Part shown: piece after piece, positions 22,970 through 30,121 of the stretch
How the letters are laid out: each line of letters begins with the position of its first letter
How positions within the stretch are numbered: position 1 is the stretch's first letter
Assembly (NCBI GenBank): GCA_024398935.1
Contig: JAKSIH010000034.1
Location: 1-33,008 of the forward strand
DNA length: 33,008 bases
Reading direction: 5' to 3'
DNA from: Fibrobacter sp.
Lineage (GTDB): Bacteria > Fibrobacterota > Fibrobacteria > Fibrobacterales > Fibrobacteraceae
Position numbers and translations under genes: made by a program
The notes under the pieces: generated by a model
What the model was told of the DNA's origin: nothing
Seen by the model: the letters and a program-made list of their open reading frames with translations, nothing else
Databases searched by the model: none

Positions 22970-23713
22970 CTAAAATTTCAGTCGTAACACTCGTAGAGGA
23001 CGTTCCTCACCTCCATACAGTTCCGGGCAGAGACATTCCTCGCCTGAGGCTACAAAACCGCATTTTTCCATGACGCGGCCTGATGCAGGATTGTCTACAA
23101 AATGTCCGCTGACAACGCTTCCATATTGACCTCGTTCACGCATATAGTCAAGCATCAACGTCAAGGCCTCGGTGCAATAGCCCTGATTCCAGTAAGGCTT
23201 TCCAACCCAGTATCCTATGGTCGGTTCGTCCCCAACAGCAGGCAACCCGCAATCGCAGGAAGGGCCATAGCCCATGGCACCAATGACATCGCCGGATTCC
23301 TTAAGCACAATGGCCCAGGTGCTATCGTTTCTAAAGACATTCTGGATAATGCTTAAGCTTTCTTCCGCCGACTCGTGAGGTTTCCAGCCGGCTCGGCGAC
23401 CAATATCTGGATCTGAAGCCAGCTCAAATAAGCGAGAAGCATCACCGTCTTCCCACGGGCGCAGGAAGATTCTTTCGGACTGCAGTCTCAAATACTCAAA
23501 GCGATACTGCTGGGTCACTTCTGGATACTTTTCGTGGTCAACCTCGCTCAGGAACATTTGCTTCTCGCGAATCCAGCGCCCCTTATCGCCATACATCTTG
23601 CGATAGACCACATAGTCTTCTTCTGTTTCGGAATGCTTGGCCACAGCCTCTACGCAGTAGTAGAGATTCTTGAAATGACGATAAATACCATTGATAACAA
23701 GTTCACGAGTCAT
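22970..23713 (-). CDS. DUF1653-GNAT acetyltransferase fusion
   Basis: 247 aa. Residues about 6-70 (GIYRHFKNLYYCVEAVAKHSETEEDYVVYRKMYGDKGRWIREKQMFLSEV) match DUF1653, a small domain usually found alone. Residues about 75-247 are a RimJ/RimL-like GNAT N-acetyltransferase: LRLQSERIFLRPWEDGDASRLFELASD, TWAIVLKESGDVIGAMGYG, PTIGYWVGKPYWNQGYCTEAL (acetyl-CoA loop) and NPASGRVMEKCGF. The fusion suggests that DUF1653 targets or senses the substrate of the acetyltransferase. A -10 box lies six bases before the ATG, with no Shine-Dalgarno sequence, directly after the glgE terminator. Confidence 0.88.
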   Translation of the reverse strand: MTRELVINGIYRHFKNLYYCVEAVAKHSETEEDYVVYRKMYGDKGRWIREKQMFLSEVDHEKYPEVTQQYRFEYLRLQSERIFLRPWEDGDASRLFELASDPDIGRRAGWKPHESAEESLSIIQNVFRNDSTWAIVLKESGDVIGAMGYGPSCDCGLPAVGDEPTIGYWVGKPYWNQGYCTEALTLMLDYMRERGQYGSVVSGHFVDNPASGRVMEKCGFVASGEECLCPELYGGEERPLRVLRLKF

Positions 23714-23719
23714 GCTTTA

Positions 23720-23725
23720 AAAATA
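23720..23725 (-). promoter_or_regulatory. -10 box, predicted leaderless transcript
   Basis: On the minus strand TATTTT precedes the ATG at 23713 by six bases. It overlaps the U-tract of the glgE terminator. Confidence 0.4.
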
Positions 23726-23730
23726 AGAAT

Positions 23731-23763
23731 AAAGAACGCCGACGGAGTTCGTCGACGTTCTTT
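23731..23763 (-). terminator. Terminator of glgE
   Basis: AAAGAACG-C-CGACG, loop GAGTT, CGTCG-A-CGTTCTTT: 13 bp with one mismatch. A T-rich tract follows on the minus strand. Confidence 0.7.
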
Positions 23764-23775
23764 CGTTATTGCTAG

Positions 23776-23795
23776 ATTCCCGCTTTCGCGGGAAT
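23776..23795. repeat. dRS3-like inverted repeat
   Basis: ATTCCC-GCTTTCGC-GGGAAT, an 8-bp stem with loop TTTC. It fits the ATTCCC-N8-GGGAAT pattern that I recall for the neisserial dRS3 repeat. It lies between the glgE stop and its terminator, so it will be in the glgE 3' UTR. Confidence 0.6.
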
Positions 23796-23838
23796 GACAT
23801 AAAGTTGCAAGGAATTCAATCCTGGCGTACTGCAAACG

Positions 23839-25620
23839 CTAAATTTTCTTCAGCACTAACAGATGGCCAGGTGCTTTATTCGGATCCAGACGGACAAAGT
23901 TCTTGTTGCCACGCCAGACGAAGGATTCGTCGGTGATCAGGTCCTTCAGGAAGAAGAAGCTGTCGTCGTTCAGGCCAAGCTTTGCCATGTCCAGTTCCAC
24001 CATGCCTTCCTGGGCGTTGTCCATGTCCATGTTGCAGACGAACAGGAGAACGTCATCGCCAGTCTTCTTGGAGTAAACCATGAGCTGGTCGTTGGCGCAG
24101 TAGTGGAAGTCCAGGTTGTCGTATTCCTGGAGAGCCGGATGTTCAAGGCGAGCAGTATTCACGCGGCGGACGAAGTCCTGGATGCCGGGGCCAGCCCAGT
24201 TGTGAACCTTGTACTGGTACTTTTCAGAATCCTGCAGTTCTTCCTTGATGGGAGACGGAATATTTTCGCAGAGTTCATAACCGTTGTACATGCCGGTAAG
24301 GCTGCTCAAGGTACCAGCCAGGAAGTAGCGCTGCTTGAATGCGTTGGCGCCCTTGTAAGCCAGGTACTTGGGGAAGATGTCCGGTGTGGTCGGGAAGAAG
24401 ATACCGCGCATGTATTCCTTGGCGTCGGACTGGGTCAGTTCCTTCAGGTACTGTTCGAATTCCCACTTGGCGCTACGCCATGCGAAGTAGGTGTAGCTCA
24501 TGTCGAAGCCAGCCTTGGCCAGGCGATGCATCATCTTGGGGCGGGTGAAGGCTTCTGCCAGGAACACCAGTTCCGGACGCTTTTCCTTGACGTCGGCGAT
24601 GAGCCATTCCCAGAAGGGGAAGGGCTTGGTGTGGGGATTATCGATACGGAAAATTTCGATGCCCTTGTCGGCCCAGAACAGGATGATGTTTTCGATTTCC
24701 TGCCACAGTTCCTTGTAGTTCTTGTTGTAGTAGTCGAAGGGATAAATGTCTTCGTACTTCTTGGGCGGGTTTTCAGCAAACTTGATGGAGCCATCGGGTT
24801 CGTGGTAGAACCATTCCGGATGTTCCTTTACGTAAGGATGGTCCGGAGAGCAGTTGAGGGCGATATCCAGAGCAAGGCGGAGGCCCTTACCGCGGGCAGC
24901 CTTTGCAAAGTGTTCAAAGTCCTTCATGGAGCCCAGTTCAGGGTCGGTAGCGTAATGGCCGCCGAACTTGTTACCTACGGCGTAGGGGCATCCCGGTTCC
25001 AGGGGCTTACCCTTCTTGTCGGTCTTGGCGTGGAGGGCGTTGTTGGCACCCTTACGGTTGGTGACGCCAATGGGATGAATAGGCACCAGATAAACGGTAT
25101 CGAAGCCCAGGTCGGCGATGTAGTCCAGCTGCTTTTCGCAGTCCTTCCAGGTGGCGCTCTTGGTGGGGTCGGTGCCCTGGGACTTGGGCCACATTTCGTA
25201 CCAGGTACCGGTACGGGCGTAGGCGGGGTCCACACGAAGCTTCATCACCGGGCTTTCAGTAGGAACATCCTTAGGTTCCTTGGTCCAGGCGCAAATCTTG
25301 TATTCGTAGTAACCGATGTTATTGACGGTAAAGGAACCTTCCCAAAGGTCGTTATCCACGAAGTGCATGGGAGCCTGTTCCCACTTGACGGTAGCGGGCT
25401 TAGCCTTGGCGGTCTTTGCAGTCTTCTTTGCCGGGGCTTCTGCGGGCACGTGGCGGAAGAAGATAGCGGCGTCGTACTTCTCGTGGCTGTGGCGGAAAAT
25501 GTCTGCCTGCACGGTGACGGTGTCGCCCGGTTCGCGCTTGATCATGAAACGGCCGCCCTCAATGCTCGGGCGGATATTCTCGATAACGAGATTGTCTTTG
25601 AGAGTAGGAATAATAGCCAT
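23839..25620 (-). CDS. glgE: Alpha-1,4-glucan:maltose-1-phosphate maltosyltransferase
   Basis: 593 aa GH13 enzyme extending alpha-glucan with maltose from maltose-1-phosphate. The N-terminal domain (IENIRPSIEGGRFMIKREPGDTVTVQADIFRHSHEKYDA) is the GlgE-specific one. The catalytic barrel has LVPIHPIG, LDIALNCSPDHP, the nucleophile Asp327 in FRIDNPHTKPFPFWEWLI and the acid/base Glu356 in FLAEAFTRP, 29 residues apart as in Streptomyces GlgE. The C-terminal segment GYELCEN, LDSEKYQ-like DSEKYQYKVHNW and the beta domain also fit. It is shorter than the usual 650-700 aa: the helical insert between the N-domain strand ICAW and LRVDPAYARTGTWYE seems absent. A Lys/Ala-rich stretch (about 61-79) is inserted instead. 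No treS, mak or glgM partner is in the window. Confidence 0.93.
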   Translation of the reverse strand: MAIIPTLKDNLVIENIRPSIEGGRFMIKREPGDTVTVQADIFRHSHEKYDAAIFFRHVPAEAPAKKTAKTAKAKPATVKWEQAPMHFVDNDLWEGSFTVNNIGYYEYKICAWTKEPKDVPTESPVMKLRVDPAYARTGTWYEMWPKSQGTDPTKSATWKDCEKQLDYIADLGFDTVYLVPIHPIGVTNRKGANNALHAKTDKKGKPLEPGCPYAVGNKFGGHYATDPELGSMKDFEHFAKAARGKGLRLALDIALNCSPDHPYVKEHPEWFYHEPDGSIKFAENPPKKYEDIYPFDYYNKNYKELWQEIENIILFWADKGIEIFRIDNPHTKPFPFWEWLIADVKEKRPELVFLAEAFTRPKMMHRLAKAGFDMSYTYFAWRSAKWEFEQYLKELTQSDAKEYMRGIFFPTTPDIFPKYLAYKGANAFKQRYFLAGTLSSLTGMYNGYELCENIPSPIKEELQDSEKYQYKVHNWAGPGIQDFVRRVNTARLEHPALQEYDNLDFHYCANDQLMVYSKKTGDDVLLFVCNMDMDNAQEGMVELDMAKLGLNDDSFFFLKDLITDESFVWRGNKNFVRLDPNKAPGHLLVLKKI

Positions 25621-25690
25621 ACTTTTTTACCTGTTTGATACGACGTAAAAATAGAAAGACGAACGACGAACGACGAGAGCCAAAAGAAAA

Positions 25691-25721
25691 AAACGGGCTA
25701 TCCAACAAGGATTTCCCGTTT
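25691..25721 (-). terminator. Terminator of the CBM-like lipoprotein gene
   Basis: AAACGGG...TCC, loop, GGA...CCCGTTT, followed on the minus strand by a long T-run (TTTTTTTCTTTT). The rest of the gap to 25805 has only small hairpins such as GCCATC-TTC-GATGGC. Confidence 0.65.
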
Positions 25722-25805
25722 CAAATTTTCTTGTTTTTATTTTTCTGCTCTGTGGTCGAGCGGGCTTACCGTGAGCCATCTTCGATGGCGAGAGCGAGGC
25801 TTGTC

Positions 25806-27176
25806 TTACTTAGTCAGGCGAAGAACCTTCACTTCCTTGATCCAGAACTTGCGTTTCTGCTTACCCAGGTTCAGTTCGAAACGGGCGAAGGGATCGCTGA
25901 CCTCGGGAGTGAATTCCACCTGAATCGACTGACCCGTTTTACCTACATACACATGCTTGGAGAAGCCGATCGTCTTGTAGGTGTCGTAGGAGCCGATTCG
26001 TGCCGTAATGGAATCTGCGATGTCGGACCAGATGGTGAACACGCACTGGTATCTCACTCCGGCAATGAGGGCCACGTTTTCCTGAATGAGCTGGACACTG
26101 AAGGAGCTATCACCGCCTGCGGTCACATTCACATTCATAATACGATCGCCACTCTTTTCCACAATGAGGGACGTATCTGCCTTACCGCCAAACTGGGTTA
26201 CGAGAATCCAATCGGTGGTAAAGGGAGACTGGAAGTTGCCGTTAATCAGCGTGTTCTCGTTGACGTCTGCAGCGATACCCTTCCAAACATCCTTCACATA
26301 GGCAGTGCTATCTGAGCCGGATGCATTTGTGAAATCGTAGCGCAGCGGCTGGAAGCTGGGAACAAAGCGCTTGTTCAGGATATTCCACAGGTCAGAGTTG
26401 TTTTTCATGTCGATGTAGATAACGCCATCCTCGGAGATCGAGGCCTTGGAGAAATCCACTCCATCGGTAAACAGCTTGGCGCGGAACACCACCGAGATAT
26501 TCGCCTTATTCGCAACAGAATCAATCTTGATCTGGGAATAATGATAGCGCAGCTGCAAGCTGCTGAAGTTGGACAGGTCGTACACGAAAGGCACGTACTC
26601 ATCACCAATCTTCACCCGACCATAAATATCATCCGCAGTGTAAGGTTCGAAGGAAACTCCAATCTCCTTCAGGTAACCGCCAGCCAGCAGGTCAATATTG
26701 CTGAACGCGTCATCCACATAGGACTCATCCGTAAAGGAGACCTTCATGGAGCAGGACTTGTTCAGCGTGTCGCAAACATCAGTGTCTTCTATACCATCGG
26801 GCCAGACCTGCATCCCGTCTACAGCATTGTAACCAGGCACATAGGTATAATAACTTGCGTAGGTACGGACTCCGGTCAGAAGCAGGTCGAAGGAATCCAG
26901 GACAACAATTTCATCCTTTGCAGCGGCCTTTCTCAAGACAACAGGCGCAACATCGGAATAATCCACAGAGAAATCTGCAGTCAATGCCAGAGCAGGTTCA
27001 ACCACCACCGGTCCATGGGGAGGCGCCACCGTATCCTTGGCAATGGGATCGACGCTGGGATTCCCGATTTCAATACCCGCGGTATTCTCGCCATCGGAAC
27101 AGCCCAACATGGCGCTAACCGCAAGGGCTAGACCTGCAAGGGCCGCATGGGAGAATTTTGGCAAAAAGAATTTCAT
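25806..27176 (-). CDS. Lipoprotein with C-terminal carbohydrate-binding-like domain
   Basis: 456 aa from the ATG at 27176; a GTG one codon earlier is possible. The signal LAGLALAVSAMLGC ends in a lipobox. A Pro/Asp linker follows. The central part (about 70-300) is a beta-rich domain of unknown family. Residues about 310-456 (ENTLINGNFQSPFTTDWILVTQF ... ALIAGVRYQCVFTIWSDI ... FTPEVSDPFARFELNLG...FWIKEVKVLRL) resemble CBM4/9-type modules. It is probably surface-exposed and glycan-binding. The ATG overlaps the stop of the TIGR02147 regulator (TGATG), with GAGGAG just upstream, so the two are coupled. This pairing suggests that the regulator and this lipoprotein act together. Confidence 0.85.
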   Translation of the reverse strand: MKFFLPKFSHAALAGLALAVSAMLGCSDGENTAGIEIGNPSVDPIAKDTVAPPHGPVVVEPALALTADFSVDYSDVAPVVLRKAAAKDEIVVLDSFDLLLTGVRTYASYYTYVPGYNAVDGMQVWPDGIEDTDVCDTLNKSCSMKVSFTDESYVDDAFSNIDLLAGGYLKEIGVSFEPYTADDIYGRVKIGDEYVPFVYDLSNFSSLQLRYHYSQIKIDSVANKANISVVFRAKLFTDGVDFSKASISEDGVIYIDMKNNSDLWNILNKRFVPSFQPLRYDFTNASGSDSTAYVKDVWKGIAADVNENTLINGNFQSPFTTDWILVTQFGGKADTSLIVEKSGDRIMNVNVTAGGDSSFSVQLIQENVALIAGVRYQCVFTIWSDIADSITARIGSYDTYKTIGFSKHVYVGKTGQSIQVEFTPEVSDPFARFELNLGKQKRKFWIKEVKVLRLTK

Positions 27177-28024
27177 CACACTCCTCGGGTAAGAGGGAAC
27201 AGCTGCAGGTTGATTTGCACAACTTCTTCAGCTTCTCCAGCTTTTGCAGAGAAATCTAGTAGTTCTTTTCGCATTAGTTGTAAATGTTTTTTCAAATTGG
27301 CGAAATCTGAGCGCTTAATTCCGAAAGTAAGGGCGGAAACATCCCTTTCTGCCCCCGGAAGGTCGTTCAGCATGCGAGCAGACAGAGCGAGCATCTGGCT
27401 GTGGTACATTTTCACCATAATGTCCTGGACTTCGTCGTCGGTCGTAATCAGGGGATTGCTCTGACGGTAGCCGTTGGCAGTCTTTACCAGTAGGCCAAGT
27501 TCCAGAAGCAGGTTTAGGGATTCCATAGCCTGGGCAGGAGTAATGAGACCGCGGAGGCGCTTGGAAATCTGGTCGGGAATAGGACGGAAATCCTTAAGTC
27601 CCACCATTTCAAGAATTGCGGAATGGTGCCATTCCTTAAAGATTCGCAGCTGAGCCTTATCCATCTTGTGAAGTTTGGAACGGGGACTAGCCTTAATCAG
27701 CTGGGCGTAATAAACTTTCTTGTCTTCGTCGGTAGTTGCCTGGTTAAAGAACACCAGACTTTCAAAGTAGGCGGCACGCTGGTTTTCAAGACCCAGGCCG
27801 TGAATAAGCTTGGTCACCGTGTTCTTGGTGATATTTCGTTTGCCATCGATGGTCAGCTTCAAGTGTGCGTGACTGGAAAGACCAGCCTTTTCCGCAAAGA
27901 AGCGAAGGCTGAAGGCGGCCGTCGTCGACTTCTTGTATTCGTAATAGTCCCGAAGATACACGCGATAGTTCGTGTACTGCAGCACATCGGGCTCGGTTAA
28001 AACCTTTTTTTCTCCATTTTCCAT
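27176..28024 (-). CDS. TIGR02147-family (Fibrobacter paralogous) regulator
   Basis: 282 aa. The N-terminal segment VLQYTNYRVYLRDYYEYKKSTTAAFSLRFFAEKAGLSSHAHLKLTIDGKRNITKNTVTKLIHGLGL and the later KDFRPIPDQISKRLRGLITPAQAMESLNLLLELGLLVKTANGYRQSN match the TIGR02147 family as I remember it. The first part reads as a helix-turn-helix-like region and the second as a winged-helix module. The family is expanded in Fibrobacter and is thought to be regulatory, but is uncharacterised. The mRNA is predicted leaderless (TATCTT seven bases before the ATG). It is translationally coupled to the following lipoprotein, a pairing I would expect to recur if the family regulates surface proteins. Confidence 0.88.
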   Translation of the reverse strand: MENGEKKVLTEPDVLQYTNYRVYLRDYYEYKKSTTAAFSLRFFAEKAGLSSHAHLKLTIDGKRNITKNTVTKLIHGLGLENQRAAYFESLVFFNQATTDEDKKVYYAQLIKASPRSKLHKMDKAQLRIFKEWHHSAILEMVGLKDFRPIPDQISKRLRGLITPAQAMESLNLLLELGLLVKTANGYRQSNPLITTDDEVQDIMVKMYHSQMLALSARMLNDLPGAERDVSALTFGIKRSDFANLKKHLQLMRKELLDFSAKAGEAEEVVQINLQLFPLTRGV

Positions 28025-28031
28025 AGTTTAA

Positions 28032-28037
28032 AAGATA
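28032..28037 (-). promoter_or_regulatory. -10 box of the regulator, predicted leaderless
   Basis: On the minus strand TATCTT is followed by seven bases and the ATG at 28024, without a Shine-Dalgarno sequence. Confidence 0.45.
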
Positions 28038-28115
28038 GATGTTCGGCGGCTCAAATTGCATAAGTAATTAAACATTCTCGTTTACTCAAGTAACCACCAG
28101 TAACCAAGGATTCTG

Positions 28116-28790
28116 CTAAGGCAGCAGGTCTCGGACCAAGAGCGAAAACCGGCGATGGTCCACAAAAATGCCGTTTATTCGTTCAAAATCGCGATTTATG
28201 CCCTCTTCTACAAACCCAGCGCGGGTAGCCACCGCAGAAGATTTTTCGTTCGTCACGGAAACGGAAAGTTCCAGGCGGTTCAGCTTTAGAACATCAAAAC
28301 AGAACCGGGAGAGGGTTTTCAGGGCGTCCGTCATGAGGCCCCTGCCGGTAAACTTCTGCGAAAGCCAGTAGCTGAGGGTGGCGGAACAGTTTTTGAGGTT
28401 GAACTCCGCCATGATGAAGCCCGCCAAGACCCCTGCCTGGGGATTTTCGCAGGAGGCAAGGTTCCCGCAGCCACATTCCGTCGGGAAGACGCCCCAGCAG
28501 CCCCCCTGCCCATATTGTTCCGCAAATATCCAGCTACGCATTCGCTTGGCGATCTCGGGGGCGGTAACGCCCCGCACCCACGGGAGATGTTCCGCCAAGA
28601 AATCTTCCGAACCCCGCACCAGCTGGAGCACAACTTCCGGCGACATCCGGCCATTCTCCGCCATAGAGCCATCGCCACATTCCACATCCCGAAGAGAAAG
28701 CCCCACCAGCCTTACACCAGAACCCACAAGCGTCTCCGTAGAAAACACCTGGGTAAATTCATCTTCAAAATTGTCAGTCACCTGATTCAT
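28116..28790 (-). CDS. RimJ/RimL-type GNAT acetyltransferase
   Basis: 224 aa from the ATG at 28790; a TTG two codons earlier (28796) is less likely. The GNAT core is visible: VRLVGLSLRDVE, FLAEHLPWVRG, SYWLSQKFTGRGLMTDALKTLSRFCFDVLKLNRLELSV (acetyl-CoA loop GRGL) and NEKSSAVATRAGFVEEG. Homologues acetylate N-terminal residues of ribosomal proteins or small molecules. Odd features are an acidic N-terminal insertion (CGDGSMAENG) and a Cys-rich loop between beta strands (GGCWGVFPTECGCGNLASCENP), which could bind a metal. It is a single gene, GC-richer than the neighbouring intergenic DNA. Confidence 0.85.
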   Translation of the reverse strand: MNQVTDNFEDEFTQVFSTETLVGSGVRLVGLSLRDVECGDGSMAENGRMSPEVVLQLVRGSEDFLAEHLPWVRGVTAPEIAKRMRSWIFAEQYGQGGCWGVFPTECGCGNLASCENPQAGVLAGFIMAEFNLKNCSATLSYWLSQKFTGRGLMTDALKTLSRFCFDVLKLNRLELSVSVTNEKSSAVATRAGFVEEGINRDFERINGIFVDHRRFSLLVRDLLP

Positions 28791-28850
28791 GCCCAAAAGC
28801 TAGAAAAAGAAGGTGGTATGGCCGTGAAAAAGTTAGAAAACAGCGAAAAC

Positions 28851-29056
28851 TTGTCACCAAACTAGCAATTCATTAAATCTAGTGACAAAAAATTTAATTT
28901 GTCTGCACAAAAAAGGCTGTTCTGCACCTCTTTTTCAACTTTTGACAAGCAAAAACACGATGAGACATGCCAACTTGCAGCGTTTCGCCAGCATTTTAAG
29001 TTACTTTGTTTAAAATTTTTGTCACTAAGCCCCAAATAAATCCCCTTTAGTGACAA
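28851..29056. promoter_or_regulatory. Two inverted TTGTCACNA / TAGTGACAA pairs with 29-bp centre spacing
   Basis: TTGTCACCA at 28851-28859 faces TAGTGACAA at 28880-28888. TTGTCACTA at 29019-29027 faces TAGTGACAA at 29048-29056. In both pairs the 9-mers are 20 bp apart and the centres 29 bp apart; the pairs themselves are 168 bp apart. The rest of the region (28797-29105) holds a C9 run at 29078-29086 and no convincing ORF. It may be operators or ends of a small element. Confidence 0.55.
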
Positions 29057-29105
29057 TTTTTTCAAAAATAGCCCCTACCCCCCCCCTTGCATCATTTCAT
29101 AATAA

Positions 29106-29135
29106 AAAACCTCGTCAATTTCTTGACGAGGTTTT
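29106..29135 (-). terminator. Terminator of tRNA-Leu
   Basis: AAAACCTCGTCAA, loop TTTC, TTGACGAGGTTTT: a perfect 13-bp stem, followed by TTATT on the minus strand. It begins four bases after the tRNA 3' end. Confidence 0.85.
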
Positions 29136-29138
29136 CAG

Positions 29139-29222
29139 TGCGGATGAGAGGACTTGAACCTCCATGCCCTCGCAGGCACTAGAACCTGAATCTAGCGTGT
29201 CTACCAGTTCCACCACATCCGC
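29139..29222 (-). tRNA. tRNA-Leu, anticodon CAG
   Basis: 84 nt, with the long variable arm of a leucine tRNA. The acceptor stem GCGGATG pairs with CATCCGC. The anticodon stem CTAGA/TCTAG encloses the loop TTCAGGT, giving anticodon CAG, which reads CUG. The T-arm contains GGTTCAAGTCC. The discriminator is A, and CCA is not encoded. No second tRNA is adjacent. Confidence 0.95.
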
Positions 29223-29285
29223 GTGGGGTAGCCCAAATTTTGAAAATTATTTCCCTTTTGTCAAGGGTGCAGGATCATTTTTTCT

Positions 29286-30098
29286 TCATTTTTCTTTAAA
29301 AAGTTTCAAAATCCAGTCTTTGTGACCACTTTTCCAGTAGGTCCAGTCATGTTCACCCTTCTGGTCAAAGTTCAAATAGCAGGATTTTCCCACCGTCCTG
29401 CAGAAATTTTCAATCCACGGAACCGTTTCCTGGGAAGGATAAAGCCGGTCGGAACCTCCCTGCAGGAAATTCCATTTTCCGGATTGAAGTCGCGGATTAC
29501 TGGCCACTTCTTCCGCAGTCCCCAGCATGGAACCATAGGAGCTAATCAAGGTTCTTGCAACCACCTTATGACGACCTTCCATGGAATAGGCGATAACCCC
29601 GAGGGCGCCATCGGAAACCCCAATCAGGTAAACTATGTCAACAGGAACTTTTCTGCGGGCAGCCACACTATCCAGGGCTGCATCAACCCATTCCACCGCA
29701 ATAGGGGTAACCCAGTGACTTTCCTTGCAGGCCGAGACGCTGATTACCGTAAAGTCCGGTAACAGGGCAGCCAGGTCATTGCCCGCCACGAGACCTTTCT
29801 CGCAGTTTCCGCTGGTCATCCCGCCGTGAAACCAGACAGCTACGCTGGACGCTGTCCCATCCTGCGCCAAAGCTTTCCCATCCGCCTTCTTTCGGCCGCG
29901 GGAACCTTTCTTCGATGATTTGGCGACAGACATTTCTTTCGGGGAAACTACCGCATAATCACTCTGGCCCCACCAGACGCCAACGAGACTTGTTGCACCA
30001 TTGGTCCCCCGCACCAAAAGGGAATCCTTATGCATAGCCCCGATTCCCGCTCCACACAGAAGCAGGACAAACAGCACGGAATACTTTATTCTAAACAC
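29286..30098 (-). CDS. Exported alpha/beta-hydrolase-like protein
   Basis: 270 aa from a GTG start (MFRIKYSVLFVLLLCGAGIGA is a signal peptide). A basic linker (SSKKGSRGRKKADGK) follows at about 60-75. The alpha/beta hydrolase core has the oxyanion strand VAVWFHGG, the nucleophile elbow GVSDGAL (Ser in GxSxG), an acid candidate in QGGSDRLYPSQ and the catalytic His in GEHDWTYW. It is an esterase- or peptidase-like enzyme of the periplasm; the substrate is unknown. It is the third gene of the operon with the two membrane proteins upstream, 23 bp after the second. It ends near the tRNA-Leu gene. Confidence 0.8.
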   Translation of the reverse strand: MFRIKYSVLFVLLLCGAGIGAMHKDSLLVRGTNGATSLVGVWWGQSDYAVVSPKEMSVAKSSKKGSRGRKKADGKALAQDGTASSVAVWFHGGMTSGNCEKGLVAGNDLAALLPDFTVISVSACKESHWVTPIAVEWVDAALDSVAARRKVPVDIVYLIGVSDGALGVIAYSMEGRHKVVARTLISSYGSMLGTAEEVASNPRLQSGKWNFLQGGSDRLYPSQETVPWIENFCRTVGKSCYLNFDQKGEHDWTYWKSGHKDWILKLFKEK

Positions 30099-30121
30099 GT
30101 TCTTCTATTTAAATCCAAGGT

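Noticed and set aside
23863..25638. A 591-codon open frame on the plus strand opposite glgE
   Set aside because: It is the antisense shadow of a clear GlgE with intact catalytic motifs; the translation has no recognisable domain and arises from codon bias.
28862..29065. A 67-codon minus-strand ORF before the tRNA
   Set aside because: It crosses all the inverted TTGTCAC boxes, is very AT-rich and has no Shine-Dalgarno sequence or homology I recognise.
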